A DNA stretch of 64,000 nt from Lactococcus hircilactis (GTDB lineage: Bacteria; Bacillota; Bacilli; Lactobacillales; Streptococcaceae): positions 62,001 through 126,000 of the forward strand of contig NZ_WITJ01000003.1 of NCBI RefSeq assembly GCF_009601015.1, read 5' to 3'. The translations under genes were made by a program, and so were the position numbers. The notes under the pieces were generated by a model that searched no databases, was not told the DNA's origin, and was given only the letters and a program-made list of their open reading frames with translations. Within the stretch, counting starts at the first letter, position 1, and each line of letters opens with the position of its first letter. Below, piece after piece: positions 54,220-61,845 of the stretch.

Positions 54220-56689
54220 TGAGTTGGGAGGATTGGAGATTTCTGATATTTTCTGAGATGGGATGTCCATTACTTGTCCGCTCTGAAAGTGCAAGTGCCA
54301 TTAAATCAATGTCAATTTCCTCATTCGAATCTGTCAGTACTGACAGAATTTGCTGTTCAGCGGTTTTGTCAGTACTGACAGGTTCTGTAAATAAGTTGAC
54401 ATCTTCTGTCAGCGCTGACAATTCTGTTTTTGATGGGTAAACAAGCCCTGAGGCAAAAACAGTGTGATTATTATTCTTTAAGGTCCGTAACACTTGAAGC
54501 CCACGATTTGCTCTTGTGGTGGTTGGGATGTCACTTGTGGCAACACGTTTGATAAATCCGCGTTGTGTCAGTAAATACCAACTGTCACTAGAAGTAAAGA
54601 AAGCATTCTGAATCACATCATCTCCTTTTAGGTTCATTGCTTTTACTCCAGCAGCTTTTGCACCTAAAACAGGGACATCATCCAAATTAAAACGCAGCGC
54701 ATAGCCGTTTTCGCTGATTAAAAGAACATCGTTAAATTGAACAGGTTCAACCATAACAATCCGATCATCTTCGCCTTTTAGTTTTCCATACGCTGTTGAT
54801 TTTGAGCGATACGTGCGCCAAGGGCTAAAACTTTCCAGTTCAACTTGCTTAATCTGTCCTTTTTTTGTCAGCACTAATAACTTCTCATCCTTAAACGCAT
54901 CCACAACTTTGACAAAAATAATGGCTTCATTCGGTGAGAAATTGCTGATGGCTTGTGATAAATGCTCTCCCAAGTCTTTCCAGCGTAAGTCAGAAAGCTC
55001 GTGGACGGGACGATAAATCACATTTCCTAAATTCGTAAATAAAAGGATGTGCTGTGTCGTTTTGAGTGTTTCATAAAATAAAAGCTCGTCATCTTCACGT
55101 TTTCCAATTTCTTCAATATTGGAGGATGCAAAAGAGCGTGGGGAAGTTCGCTTAATGTAACCTGCTTTTGTCACTGAAACGACTGTTTCTTCTTCAGCAA
55201 TCAACTCATGTGCTTCAATTTCAATCGTTTCGACATCTGCTTGAAGCTCTGTTTTTCTTGCTTTTCCAAATTTTTTCTTCACTTCACGTAATTCACGTTT
55301 CATCAGGTTAAACAAGGTTCTTTTGTCATTAATGACAGCATTTAATTCCAAAATCTGATCATTCAGTGCATCACGTTCTTCTTCTAAAGTCACGATATCG
55401 GTATTTGTAAGGCGATAAAGTTGCAAAGTCACAATCGCTTCGGCTTGTTCTTCTGTAAATCCAAAGCTGATTTTAATGTTTTCTTTTGCATCTGCTTTGT
55501 TTTCTGAAGCCCGAATCGCTGCAACAACTTCATCTAAAATGGACACCATCCGAATCAATCCAACAACTAAATGAAGTCGTTTTTCAGCTTTTCTTAAATC
55601 AAATTTTGAGCGTTTAACAATCACCTCTTCTCGATGCATGATATAAGCACTTAAAATCCGTAAAATTCCGACTTGCCGTGGTGTCATTTTATCAATCGCC
55701 ACCATATTAAAATTATAATTGACTTGCAGATCTGTATTTTTATAGAGATAATTTAACACAAGCTGAGGATCAGCTTCTTTTTTTAATTCGATGGCAATGC
55801 GTAATCCTTCACGATCAGATTCGTCTCTGACTTCTGAAATTCCAGGAACTTTTGCATTGACACGAACATCATCAATTTTTTTAACGAGATTGGCTTTATT
55901 GATTTCGTAAGGAATTTCAGTGACAATGAGTTGCTCTCGTCCTCCTTTCATCGCTTCAGTCGTCACACGTGACCGCACAACAATCCGCCCTTTTCCTGTT
56001 TCATATGCTTTTTTGATTTCGTCTTTTCCTTGAACAACAGCACCTGTCGGAAAATCCGGACCAGGTAATAGTCCCATCACCTGCTCAAGCGTTGCATTTT
56101 CATGATCAATCATAAAAATCGTTGCATCAATGACCTCAGAGAGATTGTGTGGTGGAATATCCGTCGCATAACCTGCTGAGATTCCCGTTGAACCATTCAC
56201 TAAAAGGTTGGGGAAACTTGCTGGCAATACGGTTGGTTCTTTTTCGGTATCATCAAAATTCCAAGACGTCGAAACGGTTTCCTTTTCGATATCTGAAAGC
56301 AAATATCCTGAAATCTCCGCCAATCTTGCTTCTGTATAACGCATCGCTGCTGGACTATCCCCATCCATTGATCCATTATTTCCATGCATTTCAATCAAAG
56401 GTTCGCCCATTTTCCAATCCTGACTCATTCGAATCATGGCTTCATAAATGGAAGAATCTCCATGCGGATGAAAATTCCCCATGACATTTCCGACAGATTT
56501 AGCAGATTTTCGATACGCTTTTTCAAACGTGTTGCCATCTTTATTCATGGAGTACAAAATTCGACGTTGAACAGGCTTTAACCCGTCTCGAATATCTGGA
56601 AGTGCACGTTCTTGAATGATATATTTACTGTATCGTCCAAAACGATCTCCCATAATGTCCTCAAGAGGTAATTTTTGTATCGTTGACAT
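54215..56689 (-). CDS. parC: Topoisomerase IV subunit A
   Basis: ParC is the DNA-cleaving subunit that decatenates chromosomes with ParE. From the ATG at 56689 it has 824 residues. The QRRILYSM motif, the quinolone region GNFHPHGDSSIYEAM and the catalytic Tyr in AAMRYTEARL are present; the C-terminal beta-pinwheel begins near residue 500. The last about 70 residues form an acidic tail in which three palindrome copies encode LSALTE (757-762), VSTD (771-774) and LSVLTD (782-787). Confidence 0.96.
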   Translation of the reverse strand: MSTIQKLPLEDIMGDRFGRYSKYIIQERALPDIRDGLKPVQRRILYSMNKDGNTFEKAYRKSAKSVGNVMGNFHPHGDSSIYEAMIRMSQDWKMGEPLIEMHGNNGSMDGDSPAAMRYTEARLAEISGYLLSDIEKETVSTSWNFDDTEKEPTVLPASFPNLLVNGSTGISAGYATDIPPHNLSEVIDATIFMIDHENATLEQVMGLLPGPDFPTGAVVQGKDEIKKAYETGKGRIVVRSRVTTEAMKGGREQLIVTEIPYEINKANLVKKIDDVRVNAKVPGISEVRDESDREGLRIAIELKKEADPQLVLNYLYKNTDLQVNYNFNMVAIDKMTPRQVGILRILSAYIMHREEVIVKRSKFDLRKAEKRLHLVVGLIRMVSILDEVVAAIRASENKADAKENIKISFGFTEEQAEAIVTLQLYRLTNTDIVTLEEERDALNDQILELNAVINDKRTLFNLMKRELREVKKKFGKARKTELQADVETIEIEAHELIAEEETVVSVTKAGYIKRTSPRSFASSNIEEIGKREDDELLFYETLKTTQHILLFTNLGNVIYRPVHELSDLRWKDLGEHLSQAISNFSPNEAIIFVKVVDAFKDEKLLVLTKKGQIKQVELESFSPWRTYRSKSTAYGKLKGEDDRIVMVEPVQFNDVLLISENGYALRFNLDDVPVLGAKAAGVKAMNLKGDDVIQNAFFTSSDSWYLLTQRGFIKRVATSDIPTTTRANRGLQVLRTLKNNNHTVFASGLVYPSKTELSALTEDVNLFTEPVSTDKTAEQQILSVLTDSNEEIDIDLMALALSERTSNGHPISENIRNLQSSQLK
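54331..54346. repeat. Dispersed palindrome, exact copy inside parC
   Basis: It is read on the minus strand as L782-S-V-L-T786. This is the only exact 16-bp copy found inside a gene in the window. Confidence 0.92.
54366..54381. repeat. Palindrome variant inside parC
   Basis: TTGTCAGTACTGACAG is read in the second frame as V771-S-T-D774. Confidence 0.9.
54406..54421. repeat. Palindrome variant inside parC with GCGC centre
   Basis: CTGTCAGCGCTGACAA is read as L757-S-A-L-T761. The centre changed from GTAC to GCGC, so the internal symmetry is kept. Confidence 0.88.
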
Positions 56690-56724
56690 ATTTCTCACTT
56701 CTTTCAATTTTTCTTAATGTTGAT

Positions 56725-57171
56725 TTAAAATTCAAGCGACATCAAGAGGTGCTCAATTCCATCTTCTAAAAAAACATCAGAAATTGGATGGAATCCTATT
56801 TTTTCATAGAAACTTTTCGCATAGCACTGCGCTTCAATGGTTATTTTTTTCTCATTTTGAGCGTTCAAAATCAACAGTGCTTCTTGAAGCAGCATTCGCC
56901 CAAGTCCTTTTTTTCTTACCTTTTTTGAAGTGATGACGCGCCCAATACTGGCAGCATCCAAAAAAAAGTCTCCCCTTTTAAATAGCCGACAGGAAGCTAA
57001 AATTTCTCCCTTATCATCTTCTAGCCACAGCTGCTGTGCGATGCGGTCTTTTCCATCCAAATCTTGATAAAAACACGCTTGCTCAAGAACAAAAACTTCC
57101 TGTCTTAATCGAAGTAGCCGATAAAGTTCGTCCACACTTAATTCATTAAAATTTTTTAATTTAAATTTCAT
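56725..57171 (-). CDS. ElaA-like GNAT acetyltransferase
   Basis: The 148-residue protein matches the ElaA group: LLRLRQEVFVLEQACFYQDLDGKD near the start, then IGRVITSKKVRKKGLGRMLLQ as the acetyl-CoA loop and YEKIGFHPISDVFLEDGIEH. The substrate is unknown. It lies between the exonuclease gene and parC with short gaps, so it is probably co-transcribed. Confidence 0.88.
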   Translation of the reverse strand: MKFKLKNFNELSVDELYRLLRLRQEVFVLEQACFYQDLDGKDRIAQQLWLEDDKGEILASCRLFKRGDFFLDAASIGRVITSKKVRKKGLGRMLLQEALLILNAQNEKKITIEAQCYAKSFYEKIGFHPISDVFLEDGIEHLLMSLEF

Positions 57172-57174
57172 CGC

Positions 57175-58011
57175 TCATTTTTCTTTTGATTCTTCTTTTT
57201 GCATCTCAGAAATAAAATTCTTCTTTTGCATCTGTACCAAAAAATCTGAATGAATGTTTATTTTTTCTTGATTAAATAAAGTGATGCATAGGCTGTATCC
57301 AGAAGAATATATTTGAGTGATCGAAATTTGAGTGATTTCAAAACGCTCCCAAACTTTCTCTTTAGTTAAATGAAAGTACATCAACGTTTTTGTCATCGGA
57401 AGTCCCAATTTTCGTCGCAACCCATCATCAATTCCCTCATCTTGATAAGCTGTAAATAAACTCAGCTGTTCTGAGTAATTTTTGTCAGTACTGACCGCTT
57501 TTTTGGGATGTTCAATTTCTTGTAAGTGCTGATAAAGTAGCGCAGTTACCACACAATCGTTTATAGCATCATGACTGCGCACATCACACTCAAAATAATC
57601 TTTTAAATCTTCCAATTTATAAGATTTCGCCTTCATCCACTTTTTAGCCTGTGTGAGTGTATCATACACTTGAAAATGCTCTGCATTCTGGATGCGGCAA
57701 TCAATCATTGCTTGATACAAAAAACTGACATCAAAAGGTGCGTTATGTGCAACAAGTAAAGAATTTTTGATAAACGTTAAAAATTCAGGTAAAACGTCAG
57801 TAATGACAGGCTGATCCAATAAACTTCTTTGGGAAATTCCTGTCAAATTTGAAATGGTTGTTGAAACATAAGAACGTGTCGGTTTTACTAATTGATTAAA
57901 TCTAGCGATTTCCTGATGGTTTTCGTCAAATTTAATGGCACCAATTTGAATGATTTCATTTTTTTGAGCGGATAAACCTGTTGTTTCAAAATCAAAAACC
58001 ACATAACTCAT
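57175..58011 (-). CDS. DnaQ-family 3'-5' exonuclease
   Basis: The 278-residue protein has a DEDDh exonuclease domain over residues 1-165: FDFETTGLSAQKNEIIQIGA, AHNAPFDVSF and SHDAINDCVV. A C-terminal domain of unknown role follows. The linker carries AVSTD (172-176), encoded by a palindrome copy. It resembles DNA polymerase III epsilon-like proteins of Gram-positive bacteria and may serve proofreading or repair. Confidence 0.85.
   Translation of the reverse strand: MSYVVFDFETTGLSAQKNEIIQIGAIKFDENHQEIARFNQLVKPTRSYVSTTISNLTGISQRSLLDQPVITDVLPEFLTFIKNSLLVAHNAPFDVSFLYQAMIDCRIQNAEHFQVYDTLTQAKKWMKAKSYKLEDLKDYFECDVRSHDAINDCVVTALLYQHLQEIEHPKKAVSTDKNYSEQLSLFTAYQDEGIDDGLRRKLGLPMTKTLMYFHLTKEKVWERFEITQISITQIYSSGYSLCITLFNQEKINIHSDFLVQMQKKNFISEMQKEESKEK
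57482..57497. repeat. Dispersed palindrome variant inside the exonuclease gene
   Basis: TTGTCAGTACTGACCG is read on the minus strand as V173-S-T-D176, just beyond the nuclease domain. A weaker match, GTCAGTAATGACAG, lies at 57796-57809 in the same gene. Confidence 0.82.
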
Positions 58012-58063
58012 TGTTTTTTCTCTTTCTTCCTAAACTTTTTGTCAATGCATTCAATTTCTCCAC

Positions 58064-59998
58064 TTAAAAGACATTTTCTTCTTCTAGGGTAAATTTGACA
58101 TTATTTTCAATCCATTTTCTGCGCGGTTCAACCTTATCTCCCATCAATACTGCGACACGTTTTTCAGCTTGCGCAGCATCATCAATCGTCACTTGAATCA
58201 ATGTTCGCGTGTCAGGATTCATTGTCGTTTCCCACAGCTGATCCGCATTCATTTCGCCTAATCCTTTGTAGCGCTGTAAATTAGCATTTCGTCCAAAATG
58301 CTTTCGCATTTCATCAAGTTCTGCATTGGTCCAAGCGTACTCAATTTTTTCTTTCTTTCCTTTTCCTTCATTCATTTTATAAAGTGGAGGAAGTGCGATA
58401 TAGACGTGTCCTGCTTCAACTAAAGGTTTCATATAACGATAAAAGAACGTCAATAATAAAACTTGAATGTGTGATCCATCATCATCCGCATCGGTCATGA
58501 TGATAATTTTGTCATAATTGCGATCTTCCAAAACAAAATCTGCGCCTACTCCCGCACCAATCGTGTAAATCATCGTATTTATTTCTTCATTTTTCAAAAT
58601 GTCCTGCATTTTGGCTTTTTCAGTATTGATGACTTTCCCTCGCAATGGTAAAATCGCTTGAAACTTACGATCACGTCCTTGTTTGGCAGACCCCCCCGCA
58701 GAATCTCCTTCGACTAAGTACAGCTCATTTTTTGTTGGATTTTTCGTTTGTGCGGGTGTTAATTTTCCAGATAATAATCCTTTGTCTTTTTTAGATTTTT
58801 TTCCTGAGCGAGAATCATCGCGCGCTTTTCTTGCCGCTTCTCTAGCTTCACGCGCTTTAATTGCTTTTCGGATCAAATTTTGTGCCATGTCGCCATTTTC
58901 CATCAAATAAAATGTCAATCGTTCAGACACAATCGCATCAACCACAGGACGTGCTAAAGGTGAGCCTAATTTATCTTTTGTTTGTCCTTCAAATTGCAAA
59001 TGTTCCTCAGGGACAAGTAAGGAAAGGACGGCTGTTAAACCTTCACGATAATCTGAACCCTCAAGATTCTTATCTTTTTCCTTTAAAAGACCACTTCTTC
59101 TGGCATAATCATTCATGGCTTTTGTCAAGGCAGATTTCAATCCTGCCTCATGCGTTCCTCCATCTTTGGTCCGAACATTATTCACAAAAGAAAGAATATT
59201 TTCTGAGTAGCCATCATTATACTGTAAAGCAACTTCGAGCTCAAATCCATCTTGTTGCCCTTCAAAATCAAGCACTGGCGTTAACGTATCTTTGTCCTCA
59301 TTTAAGTAATGAACAAAATCTTTTACCCCATTTTCATAATGAAATGAAGCTTTTTCGTCAGAACGTTTGTCCTCTAGTGATAACGTCACATTTTTCAACA
59401 AAAAAGCCGATTCATTTAACCGCTCAAAAATCGTTTGATATTTAAAATCAACGGTCGAAAAAATGGTATCATCTGGCATAAACGTCACTTTTGTCCCCGT
59501 TTTGGATTTTGGTGCTTTCCCAATTTTTTTAAGCCCAGATGCTGGATGTCCTCCATTTTCAAAACGCTGAGCATAAACGATACCATCTCGTGTGACTTCG
59601 ACAACAAGCCATTTTGATAAAGCATTCACAACTGAGGATCCAACACCGTGCAATCCTCCTGATGTCTTATATCCACCTTGACCAAATTTTCCACCCGCAT
59701 GTAAAATCGTAAAAATAACTTCAATCGTTGGCTTTCCTGTCTTGTGCATCCCTACGGGCATTCCACGTCCTTCATCTTCGACCGTCAAGGAACCGTCTTT
59801 ATTGATAGAAACTGAAATTTTTTCACCAAAACCAGACAATGCTTCATCAACAGCATTATCTACAATTTCCCAAACTAAATGGTGTAATCCAGTGCCATCT
59901 GTAGATCCAATATACATTCCTGGCCGTTTTCGCACCGCATCAAGTCCTTCTAAGACTTGAATTGCACTATCATCATAATTATTTATATCTACAACCAT
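58064..59998 (-). CDS. parE: Topoisomerase IV subunit B
   Basis: ParE is the ATPase subunit of topoisomerase IV. I use the ATG at 59998, with GGAG six bases upstream, giving 644 residues. GHKL motifs VDNAVDEALSGFG, DEGRGMPVG and GLHGVGSSVVNALS, and the TOPRIM motifs LVEGDSAGGSAKQGRD and DADDDGSHI, are intact. parC lies downstream in the same direction but is separated by two genes. Confidence 0.96.
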   Translation of the reverse strand: MVVDINNYDDSAIQVLEGLDAVRKRPGMYIGSTDGTGLHHLVWEIVDNAVDEALSGFGEKISVSINKDGSLTVEDEGRGMPVGMHKTGKPTIEVIFTILHAGGKFGQGGYKTSGGLHGVGSSVVNALSKWLVVEVTRDGIVYAQRFENGGHPASGLKKIGKAPKSKTGTKVTFMPDDTIFSTVDFKYQTIFERLNESAFLLKNVTLSLEDKRSDEKASFHYENGVKDFVHYLNEDKDTLTPVLDFEGQQDGFELEVALQYNDGYSENILSFVNNVRTKDGGTHEAGLKSALTKAMNDYARRSGLLKEKDKNLEGSDYREGLTAVLSLLVPEEHLQFEGQTKDKLGSPLARPVVDAIVSERLTFYLMENGDMAQNLIRKAIKAREAREAARKARDDSRSGKKSKKDKGLLSGKLTPAQTKNPTKNELYLVEGDSAGGSAKQGRDRKFQAILPLRGKVINTEKAKMQDILKNEEINTMIYTIGAGVGADFVLEDRNYDKIIIMTDADDDGSHIQVLLLTFFYRYMKPLVEAGHVYIALPPLYKMNEGKGKKEKIEYAWTNAELDEMRKHFGRNANLQRYKGLGEMNADQLWETTMNPDTRTLIQVTIDDAAQAEKRVAVLMGDKVEPRRKWIENNVKFTLEEENVF

Positions 59999-60048
59999 TA
60001 AGTTCTCCATCGCTTTATATTGACACATTCATGTGCCATTATCCCTTT

Positions 60049-60077
60049 ATTATGTCACTTTTAATCCTTCAGCGCAA
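60049..60077 (-). promoter_or_regulatory. Probable parE promoter
   Basis: TTGCGC (60072-60077) and CATAAT (60049-60054) are 17 bases apart on the minus strand, about 50 bases before parE. The rest of the gap is A/T-rich. Confidence 0.45.
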
Positions 60078-60238
60078 ATCGCAGCACCGAAAATAAAGAG
60101 CAGTAATTCTGTTTATGATACATTTGCGTTTTTATTTCATTAAAAATAACACAAAAGTTTATCATCTTTACTATTTTAACCTCTTTAAAATCGTTTGTCA
60201 AAGTCTATCAAAAAAAATGCTATTTTTTGAGCATTTTG

Positions 60239-60247
60239 TGCTATAAT
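60239..60247 (+). promoter_or_regulatory. plsY promoter
   Basis: TG-C-TATAAT is an extended -10 about 64 bases before the plsY ATG. Confidence 0.65.
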
Positions 60248-60310
60248 AGACCATACTCAAATTCAAAAGATGAATCATTATTGATGAAGATTTAAAAGCA
60301 AGGACATTTC

Positions 60311-60949
60311 ATGATTACCATAATCTTATTTATTATTTCTTATTTGCTAGGTGCCATTCCTGCTGGGCTTTGGATTGGCAAACTATTCTTCCATAAGAAT
60401 TTGCATGAGTTTGGTTCTGGCAATACCGGAACCACCAATACATTTCGCACACTGGGTGTGAAAGCCGGAATTGTGGTTTTTCTTTTTGATTTACTTAAAG
60501 GAACACTTGCCGTTTTACTGCCCACCTTTTTCCATCTTCACAGCCTTCCTGTCTTGATTTTTGGACTTCTTGCTGTGCTTGGACACACGTTTTCGATTTT
60601 CGATCATTTTCATGGAGGAAAAGCGGTCGCGACTTCTGCGGGTGTTTTATTGGGATATCGTCCACTTTTCTTACTTCTTTTACTTTTCATTTTCATTCTT
60701 GTCCTTTATTTGTTTAGTATGATTAGTTTATCAAGCATTGTGGCAGCGGTGGTCGCATTTATTGGTGCTGCTGTTTTTCCAGCCTTTCACTTTACGATGA
60801 CACATTATGATCCTATTTTTACAATCATCGTTATGATTTTAGCTGGAATTATTCTTTTTAGGCATCATTCCAACATCAAACGGATCAAAAATCGTAATGA
60901 AAGTGTTGTTCCATGGGGATTAAACCTCACTCATCAACACAAGATATAG
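60311..60949 (+). CDS. plsY: Glycerol-3-phosphate acyltransferase PlsY
   Basis: This 212-residue membrane enzyme acylates glycerol-3-phosphate from acyl-phosphate, starting phospholipid synthesis. Motifs [27 protein letters not shown] and [17 protein letters not shown] are the family active-site loops, set among about five to six membrane helices. AAGGAC precedes the ATG. Confidence 0.96.
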   Translation: MITIILFIISYLLGAIPAGLWIGKLFFHKNLHEFGSGNTGTTNTFRTLGVKAGIVVFLFDLLKGTLAVLLPTFFHLHSLPVLIFGLLAVLGHTFSIFDHFHGGKAVATSAGVLLGYRPLFLLLLLFIFILVLYLFSMISLSSIVAAVVAFIGAAVFPAFHFTMTHYDPIFTIIVMILAGIILFRHHSNIKRIKNRNESVVPWGLNLTHQHKI

Positions 60950-60994
60950 TGTGTGAAATAAAGCACAGTGCATTTTAAATACAATATCTAGTAA
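60937..60994. promoter_or_regulatory. Pair of NrdR boxes upstream of nrdHIE
   Basis: ACACAAGATATAGTGT (60937-60952, over the plsY stop) and ATACAATATCTAGTAA (60979-60994) resemble the NrdR box ACACWATATATWGTGT. They are 42 bases apart, four helical turns, as expected for cooperative NrdR binding. Confidence 0.6.
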
Positions 60995-60996
60995 TA

Positions 60997-61020
60997 AAAC
61001 CTTGACTTAGGTTTTTTTTT
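60997..61020 (+). terminator. Terminator after plsY
   Basis: AAAACCT and AGGTTTT pair around TGACTT, followed by a long T run. A TATAAT at 61020-61025 immediately after it is the likely nrd -10. Confidence 0.8.
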
Positions 61021-61111
61021 ATAATAAAATGAGAGTACGATTTAATTTATCCTTTCGCAAATTAAAAATTTTGACGAAGCGATAAAAAAACTTTAAAAAA
61101 TGGAGGAAATT

Positions 61112-61330
61112 ATGGTTACGGTCTATTCAAAAAACAATTGCATGCAATGCAAAATGGTGAAAAAATGGTTGAGTGAACATGAAATTGCCTTTGATGAAAT
61201 CAATATTGATGAAAAGCCTGAGTTTATTCAAACCGTTTTAGATTTGGGCTTTCGTGCTGCTCCAGTCGTTAAAAAAGGGGAGCTTTCTTTTTCAGGATTT
61301 CGCCCTTCTGAATTAGCAAAATTGGTTTAA
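61112..61330 (+). CDS. nrdH: NrdH glutaredoxin-like redoxin
   Basis: The 72-residue protein has the CMQC redox motif in TVYSKNNCMQCKMVKKWL and AAPVVKKGELSFSGFRP. It reduces the class Ib ribonucleotide reductase with thioredoxin reductase. I use the ATG at 61112 because GGAGG lies five bases upstream; the ATG at 61100 overlaps that site. Confidence 0.94.
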   Translation: MVTVYSKNNCMQCKMVKKWLSEHEIAFDEINIDEKPEFIQTVLDLGFRAAPVVKKGELSFSGFRPSELAKLV

Positions 61331-61333
61331 TTC

Positions 61334-61768
61334 ATGAAAATTGTCTATTTTAGCTTGACAGGGCAAACCAGACGTTTTGTCAACAAACTTCAAAATGTAG
61401 AAGCTGTTGAAATTACTGCTGATGCGCCTGATGTCGAACTCACAGAACCTTTTCTTCTCATCACACCAAGTTATGCTGAAGAAACACCAACCGTCAGCCA
61501 CAGTCAAGATGTTGTCGATCCAGTTTTTGAGTTTATGGATTGGGGATTAAATGCTGCGTTTTGTAGAGGAATTATTGGAACAGGAAATAAAAATTTTGCA
61601 GGGATCTATATTTTTACTGCAAAAGAACTTTCAGCCAAACATCAAATCCCTATCCTTTATGATTTTGAGTTTAACGGCACTCCTAGTGATGTCGCTTATG
61701 TTGAAAAACTCATCCAACGTCTTGATGCTGGCGCAAAAATTAAAACTTCAAATAATCAATTGAAGTAA
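61334..61768 (+). CDS. nrdI: NrdI flavodoxin-like activator
   Basis: NrdI is the flavodoxin that supplies oxidant to assemble the dimanganese-tyrosyl cofactor of NrdF. The 144 residues start with the FMN loop [15 protein letters not shown] and include [14 protein letters not shown]. It begins three bases after nrdH. nrdF is outside the window. Confidence 0.94.
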   Translation: MKIVYFSLTGQTRRFVNKLQNVEAVEITADAPDVELTEPFLLITPSYAEETPTVSHSQDVVDPVFEFMDWGLNAAFCRGIIGTGNKNFAGIYIFTAKELSAKHQIPILYDFEFNGTPSDVAYVEKLIQRLDAGAKIKTSNNQLK

Positions 61769-61845
61769 GGAGCGATAACGACGCATTGTTTTTTATTGCT
61801 CCTGTCTTATTTTACAAAGAAATTCACAGATATAGAAAGGCAGAT

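Noticed and set aside
55324-55338. TGTCATTAATGACAG in parC as a palindrome copy
   Set aside because: The arms fit but the centre differs, and the encoded AVINDKR fits the usual ParC coiled coil; it may be chance.
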